DNA of 64,000 nucleotides from Blastocladiella emersonii ATCC 22665 (taxonomy: Eukaryota; Blastocladiomycota; Blastocladiomycetes; Blastocladiales; Blastocladiaceae): contig JANHCV010000010.1 of assembly GCA_025594325.1 (NCBI GenBank), positions 186,001 to 250,000 on the forward strand, written 5' to 3'. The notes below the pieces were generated by a model, which did no database searches, was not told the DNA's origin, and was given only the letters and a program-made list of their open reading frames with translations. Numbering within the stretch: position 1 is the stretch's first letter; every line of letters begins with the position of its first letter. The position numbers and the translations under genes were made by a program. Of this stretch, positions 50,884 to 60,505 are shown piece by piece.

Positions 50884-51939
50884 TTAGACGGACGGCTCGT
50901 CGTTGAGTTGGTCTGGAGTGAGCTCCACAGGCTCGGTCTGTGAATCGGCGGGAGAATGGTGCTGATCGCCATCAGCGTCGTCCAGGGCGGGCTCCACGGA
51001 TTCAGCTTGGTTGTCAGCAAGAGGACAGTACGGCCACATGCCATCGCCGCCGTTGTAGTAGAAGCACCATTCGCAGCCGATCCGGCGAATGCGGGGCGCA
51101 CAGGCCAAGCAGAGGAAACCTTGGAACGACTTGGGCGAGACATGACCCTTGCGCTTGCACACTTCTTCGATGGGAGCGATGTCAGAGGTAAGCTTGCGGC
51201 AGGTCCAACACATCTGCAGGGACTGTCTCTCGTCCTCGTCGCCGCATTCTTCATCATCTCGCTGCGTAGCTGGCAAGCAACTTGAACAAAGCCATCCAGG
51301 ATTACTGCCGAGTACTGCCTTTTCCGCACAGCCAGAGCAGGACGTTACGAAGTGTTCTTGGTCCTGGTATCTGTCATACCAAGGGAGTCCCGGACCATAT
51401 GTGAACTCGCTGGCTCGATGCACAATACGCATATTCTTTCGAATCAGGGTGATATGGGAATCACTGTGACCGAGCAAAAACGTGATGATTGTTAAGGCGA
51501 CTGTTGTCCCTTCAAGCAGTGATACGTCAAGTACAAGCTGCGCCGATGTCGCCCTGCTAATGACCGTGCAAATGAGAGTTTGAAGCAGGTGAACCACTTC
51601 ATTGTCAAGGGCATGCGGCTGACTCTGGGCGGGCCGCGACAAAAGGGTGAGGTGCATGATTGGCTGTGGTGTCCCGCACACCAATGTAAGGACCCGCATG
51701 CATTTTAAAAGATAAAATAAGCTAGCTGGACAAAGCACTTTGAAGGGACTCTTGCTGTTGTATGGACCATAGGGAGGCGAAATGACGAGGTGAATACGTG
51801 GAAAATAGATGGCCGCCTCAGTCAGCGCCATGCGAGCGAGCGCCTTATTGGCTAGCGTCAAGTCCATGAATGTGTGCGTTCCGCCGCATTCAAGTGCTGC
51901 GTGTAGAATCTCCGCGATAACGTCTTGCGGGAGGTCCAA
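50884..51939 (-). CDS. F-box-like protein with multi-CxxC zinc-ribbon domain
   Basis: 351 residues in one exon. The N-terminus 'MDLPQDVIAEILHAALECGG' followed by 'DLTLANKALARMALTEAAIY' is F-box-like. Residues ~215-310 carry five CxxC pairs (C-SG-C, C-SS-C, C-WT-C, C-LA-C, C-EW-C) around 'APRIRRIGCEWCFYYNGGDG', which should bind two zinc ions. The last ~45 residues are acidic. No TM segment. F-box proteins recruit targets to SCF ubiquitin ligases, which would make the zinc part the likely target-binding module; that is inference. The paralogous copy at 47136-48212 is broken. I know no described family with exactly this pattern. Confidence 0.7.
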   Translation of the reverse strand: MDLPQDVIAEILHAALECGGTHTFMDLTLANKALARMALTEAAIYFPRIHLVISPPYGPYNSKSPFKVLCPASLFYLLKCMRVLTLVCGTPQPIMHLTLLSRPAQSQPHALDNEVVHLLQTLICTVISRATSAQLVLDVSLLEGTTVALTIITFLLGHSDSHITLIRKNMRIVHRASEFTYGPGLPWYDRYQDQEHFVTSCSGCAEKAVLGSNPGWLCSSCLPATQRDDEECGDEDERQSLQMCWTCRKLTSDIAPIEEVCKRKGHVSPKSFQGFLCLACAPRIRRIGCEWCFYYNGGDGMWPYCPLADNQAESVEPALDDADGDQHHSPADSQTEPVELTPDQLNDEPSV

Positions 51940-51989
51940 CAGCCTCAGTCGAGGTCGATACTCAGCGAGCCATCACGATTTTTTTTGGT

Positions 51990-52165
51990 CGTTTTGAAGG
52001 CGATTAAGGCACCGCAGGCAAGCGGTGCTTTCAAAAGCCATGTCCAGCCGTTGAAGGCACCCACCAGCTTTCAAAAGCACTCCCCCGCCTTCAAAAGCAC
52101 TCCCCCGCCTTTGAAGGCTGCGCACACTTTTAAAGGCTATAAACGCTGTTATCGCCTTCAAAACG
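51990..52165. repeat. Array of 'CTTTCAAAAGC'-type short repeats
   Basis: Within 170 bp, variants of GC(C)TT(T)CAAAAGC occur at least eight times in both orientations, for instance CTTTCAAAAGCACTCCCCC twice in a row and CCTTTGAAGGC as an inverted partner. The array begins ~50 bp upstream of the F-box/zinc-ribbon start, so it lies in that gene's promoter. Confidence 0.7.
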
Positions 52166-52199
52166 CCCAGGAAAAAATTCAATATAGGTTCGCCAGCTC

Positions 52200-53290
52200 A
52201 CGCTCCAGCTTCGCTTAGGGTCCACGAGAAAGATATAGGGAGGAACAAAATGTATTGATCATCAGGCACATCGAGGGCGGGAGATGGTAGGAGGGCGACG
52301 ACCGCGTCATGTCGCGGCCGATTCGAGAGGGCCGAAGTACACCGTGCTTGGCCGCCATCGACCAGCGAGCCGGCGCGTGCACGCGGCCGTGACCATGGGA
52401 ATTCTTGGAGATCAGCTTGGGCATACAGTTGCAGCGCTTGGGAGATGCACGCTTGGGTACAGCATCATCAGCGCTACGAGGAAGATGCAAGTGAGTGACT
52501 GTCGTGGATGAGCAAAAGCCGCGGGGGGCGTACCGTGACCATGGCCGTGGCCTGCTAGAAAACGTGTGTCTTGTCGCGGTTGACCTTGCGCGCGCGAGCG
52601 AGTTCACGCGGAAGCCGACTACACGGTGCAGGCGGGGCGCGACGAGTCAGAGACAAGCCGCGTGGGAGACCTGGTGAGAGGTGTGCAGACAGTTGCCGCG
52701 AGAGAGATCCGGGACACGGTGGTCGGGCCGGGACTCGGCGGCGGGTGGCGGCGGCGAGGAGGACCGGACGGCGGCCGCGTGCGAGCCCGACTAGTCGATT
52801 CGAAGGAGGCCAGCGGGTGGGCGCGATGACGGTGGCCGGGCTTGGTGAGCGAGGTTCGTGCGGGCACTACACAGCGAGACGAGACGAGACGAGACGGGTC
52901 AGGATCGGCGCTCGTTGGGACGGGGCGACGAGCGAGTTGGCGACGGCGAGGGCGGCATCAACCAGCGTCAGCGGAGCACCAAGTAGGTGCGCAGACAGCG
53001 TAGTCGAGGGAGATCGAGCCGTGACGAGTGGAACAGGTAGCGCGGAGCGAGAGTGACGCGGCGAAGGGGAGCGGCGGCGGCCGTGAGGATTCGGGGAGCG
53101 ACGGTTTGGCGTAGGGGGCGAGGGTACTGCGGCGGCTGGAAGGTTGCGAGCATGATGGCGGAAGGGGGCAAGCGGAGGAGCGAGCGTGGGGCGAGCGAGA
53201 GGCGGCGGACCAGAGGCACGCTCACGACGCGCGACCACGCAGCACGGACCGCGCGACGGCGTTGATGTGGGCGGGCATCGTGTCGGTGCG
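52200..53290 (-). other. Possible small multi-exon gene, unresolved
   Basis: On the minus strand a perfect-looking 60-nt intron (GTACGCCC...CCTCGTAG) lies at about 52475-52534. Other candidate sites are the acceptors CGCTGTGTAG near 52870 and GTTTTCTAG near 52557. Upstream, 53225 to 52968 reads 'LVRRLSLAPRSLLRLPPSA' and 'LRRVTLAPRYLFHSSRL', which looks like a mitochondrial presequence. I could not join these into one reading frame, so no product is proposed. It could also be non-coding. Confidence 0.25.
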
Positions 53291-54239
53291 TGTGGTTGTG
53301 GTGAGGAGGTGGCGGCGGGCGGGGGAGAGAGCGGGGGCGGGCGGCGGCGCTCGCCCTTTGTTTGGCGGGCGGGTGGCTTGCCCGCCGCCGGGCCGCGGTG
53401 ATCGCCGAAGGGCGGAGGCCACAAAACGTGACGCGCCTGTCACTTCAAGCACGCCCGCTCCCTGTGTTTTTCGGGACTTTGCGTCGGCGCGAGTGCGCGC
53501 CCGCACTGCTGCTGCAAGCCCGGCCCGGCCGCTCCTCTCTGTGTCGGTCCGCTCGAGCTCACCTCGCCCTGCGCTACCCGCCGCCTCCGCTCCATCCTGT
53601 TCCATCCGTGCGCCCAGCGCTGCTCCCAGCTGCCCACCGTCGCCGCGGCGAGCGAGCGCGGGTCGCGAAAAGCCGCGCCCCGACTGCGCGCCGTCTCGGC
53701 CAGCGCTGCGCCGCTCGTAGATCGTGCAAGCCGCCGGGCTCACATGCTGAGCGCGAGCAGCTCGGGGCAGCGAGCGTCGATCGTGAGCGATCAAACGCCG
53801 TTCAGGGCGAGGTCGGCGGCGCCCGCCAGGGCCATGGCGACGTTGCATGCGGTGCCGCCGCGAACAGCGTGCTCAAGGCCGTGCCGCACGCCGCACGGGG
53901 CGCCCGCGTTGGCCAGGGCGGCGGTCTCGCGCGGGGCTGCGCGCCGGGCTGCGCGGCAGAGCGGGTCGCGAAGGACTGCTCGCGCGCGGGTAGGACGCAG
54001 GGCAGGGCCAGTGTTGGCGCCTGGCTCGACGCCGCCGCCGTCCTGCTCAGTGCGACACGATGAGGCGAGGCGTGACGGGTCGGAGCCTCTCGGGAGCGCG
54101 CTCAGTCAAAGCTTCAAGTTGTTGCAGTGGTTACATGACGATAAATTCGCGTTAGGGCGCTGTGTGTGATGCGGAGGGATCGGGGAGCGGGGGTTCGAGG
54201 GGCAGGGTGGTGGGGAGGTGGTCTGCAGCCGGCGGCCCT
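53291..54239. other. GC-rich stretch, no gene supported
   Basis: Long open frames occur on several strands at once and consist of Ala, Arg, Pro and Gly only, which is expected at this GC content. Nothing resembling a protein family, splice site pair or RNA was seen. Confidence 0.4.
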
Positions 54240-54350
54240 TGGCTGCGAAGCGGCGGGGAAGCTCTCAAAGGAGCGCGGCGGCCTGCAAAGCGGCGGGGGT
54301 GCCTGCAAAGCTGTGGGGAGCTGCCTGCAAAACGGGGTGAGCGCCCGCAA
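54240..54350. repeat. Short repeats 'GCCTGCAAAGC'
   Basis: Four diverged units of the type (T/G)GCCTGCAAA(G/A)C lie within 110 bp, separated by GGCGGGG-like spacers. The core resembles the repeats at 51990-52165. They lie next to the F-box family fragment at 54361-54481. Confidence 0.55.
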
Positions 54351-54360
54351 GCCTGAAACG

Positions 54361-54481
54361 AATTTCGTGATGGCACCGCGGCCTCATGCGGCAGCGGTGC
54401 TGCCTCGTTGGTTGAGCAGGGCTCGCCGATTGAAGGTTGATGCAAAAAGTCGCTGTTGTTCGTTTCCATGGTTGACTTCAT
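54361..54481 (-). pseudogene. Third fragment of the F-box/zinc-ribbon family (5' end)
   Basis: It reads 'MKSTMETNNSDFLHQ', then 'NEAAPLPHEAAVPS', against 'MDSTMSANENDFLQH', then 'DEATLSQPLSAIPA' in the broken copy at 48212. The similarity ends after ~40 codons, where the short repeats begin. No zinc-ribbon part follows. Confidence 0.5.
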
Positions 54482-54695
54482 GAGATATCCGCGTGCGTGG
54501 TGAGAGTTGCAAGTCAGTCAGCGACAGCAGTCGAGCTGTCCATCGCCAAGTGGCGCCCACTCACTAAAATGACATCACATTGTGGCGCAACGCGCCGCCC
54601 ATCCCCACCCGCAGCTGCATCAACTTCGCGCTAACTTCGCGTTTACCACCCCTCGCCGTCCATGAGCGTAAAGGCAATGAAAACTTGACGCAATC

Positions 54696-56038
54696 ATGTT
54701 CGGGTCGCACTATGTTCCTGCGGTCACCGAGAGAATCCTCGTTCATGCCGTCGCGCTGCACGGCGACCCGGACGACGTTCGCGGTCTCGTCCAGTACGCG
54801 CGAGTAATGCCGCGCGCGCTTATCCCTCGAGTTCAAGACGCGATTCTATTTCGTGCACCGAGCTTGTCCCTCGACCACGCGACTTCGCACGGAAAAGTTG
54901 CGGTGCTTGATGTGTGGCGCGATCGTGGTCTCGCGTTGAAAAGCTCCACGACAGCGCTCGTGAGTGCAGCTAAACGCAGAAAACTCCGTACTCTTGAGTG
55001 GTGGCGAGATTCGAAGACCCTTGACATCAATGAGCTCAAGGCTTGGCTCATTGCAAAGGTCCCGCCCGGCGAGGTTGGGGTCGGGCTTGGAGTCGCGCTT
55101 GGAATCGGCACCCTGACCTATGACGCGACTGGAGATGCAATCGTACGTCTCGCTCGTTTTGGAGAGTTTGCTGCATTTGCGGAGGCTCACTCACCGAGTA
55201 TGCAGGGCTTCACGGAGGCGCGAACCGTGGACTCAGCGATCCTGGAAGAGTGCAGGAGTATCAGAGCAGGAGCCGCCATGTCGATTAGCTTTGACTTTGA
55301 GCCGATTTCAATGGCCGGTGTTCTTGCCTTCAACGATGCTCTGGACAGCACGTCGCACCCGATTATGTCGCTATCCTTTGACAGGTGTACCCTCGACCTT
55401 CCTTGGCTGCATGCGCTGCGACTTCCCGTGTCATTGCGTTCGATCGAGCTCTCTGGAATCTGGCTTGGAAGTATGCCTCCGAGATACTCGCTGGAACCAG
55501 TGCGCTGGCCATCACTGCTGGCTGCGTCCTCCCCGATTCTTCGGCGCAACTGATCGCCTCAATTCCTCCTTCTCTGGCCGAGCTTATCCTCAGCGAAAAC
55601 GAGCTGAGAGGCGAGGCCGCGTCGGCCCTTGCAGGCTGGCTCCCTGATGGACTCGAGGTCCTTGATCTCAGCGACTACCGCCTCAAGTCCGTGTAGCTGG
55701 CCTTGATAGTGCCTCGACTGCCCGCGACTCCCCTCGAGCTTTACTTGACTGGCAATCAAATCAAGGACCAGGGCGTGGAGCAGCTGCTTCCGCACTTTCC
55801 GCAAAAGCTCGAGGTGCCGAGCCTGAGTGACACAATGATCACGGACGCCGTCTTGACAAGTGCCTGGCCGCCCACGCTCACGACGCTGGACCTCACCTGC
55901 AACAAGATCTCCGACACGGGCGTGGAAGTGTTTGCTGAGTATTTGCCGCCAAATTTGGCTCTTCTCGATATGAGAGTTGAAGCGTACTTGACTGGGAGGA
56001 AGCTCGGCACAATGGACGTGCGATCTTGGCGGAGATGA
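54696..56038 (+). pseudogene. Leucine-rich-repeat gene with frameshift and stop
   Basis: The first 285 codons (54696-55553) are a full family header: 'VPAVTERILVHAVALHGDP', 'LVQYARVMPRALIPRVQ', 'VAVLDVWRDRGLALKSS' and 'RTLEWWRDSKTLDI', then the first LRRs. Around 55530 the frame must change to continue ('LIASIPPSLAELILSENEL'), and that frame meets TAG at 55694-55696 before going on to 56038 ('LPATPLELYLTGNQI', 'PPTLTTLDLTCNKISDTG'). No intron fits either break. The last ~20 codons are not LRR-like. It is the only family member in the window on the plus strand. Confidence 0.8.
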
Positions 56039-56379
56039 AGATCGAGGAAATGAAGAGGTTCACAAGAGGGGACGGTGAAGAGGTTCACAAGAGGAGACAG
56101 TGAGGAGGTTCACGAGAGGACAACAGGCTGTATGTGGTGGCTAATACTAGCAACTGGTCAAAGGAACAAGAGAGAGAGGGGATGCGGAGGCGCGTCGTCC
56201 AATGTGAGCGGGCCGACGCGTTGCTCGGTGAGGTGAGGCGGTCCGCGGCGATGACAAAAGGAGATCGGCGCGGTGCGCGTGACGCGCGTGACGCGGGCGG
56301 GGTCGCACGCGTCCGGTGACTGTGGCGCAACGCGGTCACGTGTACTTGAACTCTCCCCCGACCGCCGGGCGAGTCGAGC

Positions 56380-58980
56380 TTACGCGTCGGACTCGGCGTG
56401 CTCGTGGATGAGCGACCGCGGGACGAGGCCGAGACTGGACACGGCCCACTGGAACGCCTTGCCGTTGACAATGGCCTTGGTGAAGAAGTCGGCGAGGTTG
56501 AGCGCCGACGCGACCTTCTGGAGCGAGATGATGCCGCGCTTGACCTTGTCGCGGAGGAACTCGATGCGGACCGAGATGTGCTTGACGGAGCGGCACACGG
56601 CATCGGTTCGAGTCACGGCGATCAGCGGCTCGTTGTCCTCGAGCAGGACGGGCGGGTTGATCTCGGAGTGTGTCATCTGCTTGAGCAGGTCGCGGATCCA
56701 GATGACCTCGCGCGTCGCCTCGGTGGCGGCGTTGAGCTCCGACTCGACCGTGGACAGCGCGACCCATGGCTGGCGCTTGGACATCCGCGCGACGGCGGCG
56801 CCCGCGATCGAGATGACGACGCCCGTGGTTGAGCAGCACGTCGCCTTGTCGCCCGCGTAGTCGGCGTCGGCGTAGCAGCGCATCGACTCGTTGATGGGTG
56901 CCTTGCGGGCGAACTTGAGGCCGTGGTCGGCCGTATTAGACACGTAGTGGCAGATCTGGTTGAGCACCTTGCGATCTGCGAAAGTTGGGCACGCCGCGCG
57001 GCGGGACGCGACGCCGACCGCGAACGAGATGTCGGGGCGCGACACGGTGGCGAGATGGAGTAGCGCGCCAAGGACCGACTGGTACGCGCGAGTGCAGTCC
57101 GCGTCGAGCGTGGTGGTCGAGTGCGTGATGTTGACCTGCGACGCGTCGTACATGTCGTCGCTGGGGGTACCCGCGTCGAGCGTGGTACCCGCGGTCTTGG
57201 GCGACCTGAGCATCGTGTTGGTGATACCGGACTCAGGCAGCTGCGAGATGGGCACCGGCGCGTTGGTCTTGCCGAGCTCCCAGTGGTTGACGAGGCCCTT
57301 GACGTACCCTGTCTGCCCGATCCAGATGTAGTCCTCATGCTGGACCACCTCCATGTTGAGGAACGAGTCGGCGAGACCGAGGTCCTTGATGTCAAAGACC
57401 TTGGCGAGGTCGGCCTTGACACCCTTGACCTGCTCCTCATCGTCGCCGCCGATCAGGAGGTCGTCGACGTAGCAGATGAGGTTGGTGACGCAGCTGTTGA
57501 GCAGGCGCGTGAACACGCACGGGTCGGCCGAGGTGTGCTTGAACCCGAGCTTCTTGACCTCGCGCGAAAAGAGCAGGTACCAGTGACGGCCTGCGTCCTT
57601 GAGGCCGTACAGCGACTTGTTGAGACGGTACACGTCGTCATCGGTGGCGCTGACACCGGGTGGCGGCCGCATGTACACGGGTTTCGGGAGCACAGCGTGG
57701 ACGTACGCGGACGACACAGCCATGGAGTGAATTCGCCAATCGCGCGACGCGGCGACGGCGAAGAAGGCGCGGATTGACGCGTACGAGACCGTGGGCGAGT
57801 AACAGTTGTCGACGTCGATCCCGGCGCGCTGTTGATCTCCTTGGGCGACGAGGCGCGCCTTGAAGATGTCCTTGGCGGCCTTGTACGCGTAGACCCACTG
57901 CGAGCCGATGATGCGGGCGTCGGCGGGGACGTCGGCCTTCTTGATCACGGTCCAGGTACCGTTCTTGTACAGCGACGTGAGCTCCTTGATCTGGGCGCTG
58001 GCCCAGCGCTCGCGGTCGGTCGACCTGCACGCGTCGCGGAAGTTACGCGGCACGTCGATCACGGTGAGGACCACCGACTGAGTCGGCTCACGAGCAAACT
58101 CCCACGGCAGGTGGTGTGGTGGTGCTGTACTCGCGGCCGCGGTGATCTTGTCGCGCGGGGATGGCGTAGATGAGGTTGGAGCCGGGGACTCCTGCTGCTG
58201 CGCGGACATGGCGTGATGCCCGCTGTTCTTGCGCGTGTCGCGGTTGGCGATGGTCGAGTCGCGCGGCGTGCGGAACAGCGTCACGAGTGGGTAATTGTCG
58301 GGTAGCGGGTCCTCGTCGTCCTGGGACACCGCCACGTTGGCCTGCGCCCGCGCAGTCGTGCAACCGCCACGCGTCGTGACGGCCTTGCGCGGCAGCTCGT
58401 AGTTGCCCGTCTTGGGGTTGTAGACGAGACCGTCAAACTCGTCAGCGTTCTCCTCGTCGTCCTGGTCGACCGCTGGTGCTGGTGCGGGTACACGCGGTTC
58501 GGGAACTGGCGGTGTTGCGGGACGCGGCGAGGTGGTCAAGGACGACGGGGTCGAGTTGTTGACGGCAGGCGAATCGGTGCGCGACGAGGGATCCTCGTAG
58601 TCGGGATCGCGGGGATCGTAGCGCGCACCGTCATCTGTGACGTGGTGCGTCTCGAGGTCCTTGAACATGTGGCGAAACGCCTCGACGCTCGACGTGGCGC
58701 GCTTGATGAGCGAGCGCTCGTCGAAGATGGCGATACGCACGCGCGCGATCTTGCGCGTGGACAGGTTGAGCAGGATCTGCTTCTTGGCCTCGTCGTCACC
58801 GTGGCCGAGGAAAATGTACGGCTGAGCCATTGGCTCGAGCTTGCCGATGTGCGAGCCGTGGATGACAGGCGCGTACGCGGTCACGCCCCACGCGCGGATG
58901 TTGGCGAGGTTCGGGACGCGGCCGTGCAGCATCTCGAACGGCGTCTTCCAGCCAAGGGCGACGCGCGGTGTTCAATTCCA
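56380..58980 (-). pseudogene. pol: Copia pol, second part: reverse transcriptase and RNase H
   Basis: Open from 58932 to the stop at 56380 (850 codons), in a frame different from the protease part. After the integrase tail ('KTPFEMLHGRVPNLANIRAWG') comes a Pro/Ser linker, then RT: 'RWASAQIKELTSLYKNGTW', 'YKAAKDIFKARLVAQGDQQ', 'LNKSLYGLKDAGRHWY' and the catalytic 'ICYVDDLLIGGDDEE'. Motif A reads 'IHSMAVSSAYVHAVLPK', where copia RTs have M-D-V; the codon at 57718-57720 is GCT (Ala), so one catalytic Asp is lost. RNase H is complete in outline: 'CYADADYAGD', 'VALSTVESELNAATEA', 'LLEDNEPLIA' and 'SALNLADFFTKAI'. Confidence 0.85.
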
Positions 58981-60502
58981 CACAAAGTTCGCGTGATCGA
59001 TGGCGTACCACCACAGCGAGGTGGCGGCGGTGCTCCTCAACGAGCCCGTACCGCGGGTTGAACAGCTGGTGCAGCGCGTCGCGGCCTGCGTGGCCGAACC
59101 GCAGGTGCGTGATAATGGCCGAGATGATCGACTTGGCCTCGGATTTCGATGGCGAGGATCGAGGGCTGGCGGATGTTGAGGGCGAGGTCTCGGCGGCCGT
59201 GCCGGATGGTGACGATGGTGGTGGTGCCAAAGAAGATGATGGCGCCAACGACGCGGCGGCAGCAGTGCCTGTCGCCGTGGCCGTGTCCGAGGTCGCTCCC
59301 CCCATCTTGGTCAGGTTCGCGAACGCGAGTAGTAGGCGATCGAGATAGTTGTGCTCGCGCGGGTCGGCTCCCCCAGCCGTGGATGGTGAACCAGCTCCCC
59401 CTGCTCCAGGCGGCAAGCTGGCTCCCCCGTCGGTGGTGGCAAGCGGCGGGCCGGCTCCCCCGACGTCGGTGAGCGGCGGACCGGTTCCCCCAACGTCGGT
59501 GAGCGGCGGACCTGCTCCCCCGACGTTGGCAGGCAGGTCCTCGGGTAGAAGAGCAGCGTCGCCGAGCATGGAGTCGAGCATGGTGGCCAAGACGGGCTCA
59601 TTGGAGCCAAACGACTCGACGTCGCCGTCAAAGTGGTGGTCAGGCTCGTTGACGTGGCCGGCCAAGTACACGTCGTGCATGGCGTGGTCGAGCATGTCGA
59701 GGAAGTTCAGGCCGAGCGCGGGCGTCTTGGCGGCGGTGTTGTCCGACAACTGGAAGTCGAGGAACACGGACAGGTCTGTCATGGCGACGGCGGGGTGCAA
59801 GACCCGCTTGTCGGTGATGATGGTCGTGTTGAGCAGCAGCACGTTGCCTGAGTTATCGAGCTTGATCTCGTGCGTGATGGCGCCGTCCCACGAGGTCGCG
59901 GCGGGGTCGCGGGCGCAGATACTCACGCCGCCGTCAAACATCTTGACCTTGTAGCCGCTGCCCTTGGCCGCGAGCACGTTGAATGACACAATTGGGACAA
60001 TGAGCTCGGGCACGAAGAAGGTGTTGGCCATGAGGATCCAGACGGGCTTCTTCTCGGTGGTGGTGCAGGTCGCGAGGATGTGCTTGCCCGTGGCGGCCTG
60101 GATCTTGATGGGCCGGAGCAGCTTGCGCGCGTTGCGCAGGTGGCGGAACACGTTGGTCATGGTATTTGACGCGCCCGAGTCGCCGACAAAGGCGGTCTGC
60201 CAGCGGGCGACCTGCTTGGCGAGCTCCTTGTTGAGGAACTGGGGCTTGATGTAGTGCTTCACCTTCTCGCGGCGCGAGGCGATGATGGTGAAGGCGACCG
60301 GCAGGGTGTCGGTGGGACACTTTCGATGGTCCGAGTTGGTGGTGGGCTTGCCATTGGGCGAGATGATGGGCGGCTCGTCAACAAGCATGGCGTCGTGGAC
60401 GCGCGAGGATGGTGGCGATGGGTGCCAAGGATCTGGAGCGGGCGGCGGAAGGGGAGCAGGGACAGGCCGGGGCGCGACGTCTACTGCTCCCCACGGCCGT
60501 TT
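58796..60502 (-). pseudogene. pol: Copia pol, first part: protease and damaged integrase
   Basis: Read in the -1 frame after gag. The aspartic protease is at ~60190-59900: 'AFVGDSGASNTMTNVFRHL' has the DSG active site. A ~150-residue Gly/Pro linker with ~10-residue repeats ('GGAGPPLTDV', 'GGTGPPLTDV') follows. The GAG-pre-integrase part survives as 'HLRFGHAGRDALHQLF'. Then, instead of the DDE core, the sequence jumps to the integrase C-terminal part; this is in another frame ('SLWWYAIDHANFVWN', stop, 'GWKTPFEMLHGRVPNL'). So the integrase core with its catalytic triad has been deleted, leaving a frameshift and a stop near 58960. Confidence 0.8.
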
Positions 60503-60505
60503 CCC
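60451..60505 (-). promoter_or_regulatory. -1 ribosomal frameshift signal at the gag-pol junction
   Basis: On the minus strand the heptamer G-GGA-AAC (60505-60499) is in exactly the right phase for X-XXY-YYZ in the gag frame. Six bases follow, then a perfect 9-bp stem GGGGAGCAG/CTGCTCCCC (60492-60484 with 60459-60451) with a 24-nt loop that contains the gag stop. Slipping back one base gives 'GKRPWGAVDV', which is the open pol frame. Confidence 0.85.

Noticed and set aside
54152-54350. Extension of the F-box fragment through the GCCTGCAAAGC repeats
   Set aside because: The frame is open but reads only repeat-derived Arg/Pro/Ser sequence; the family similarity ends at about 54361.
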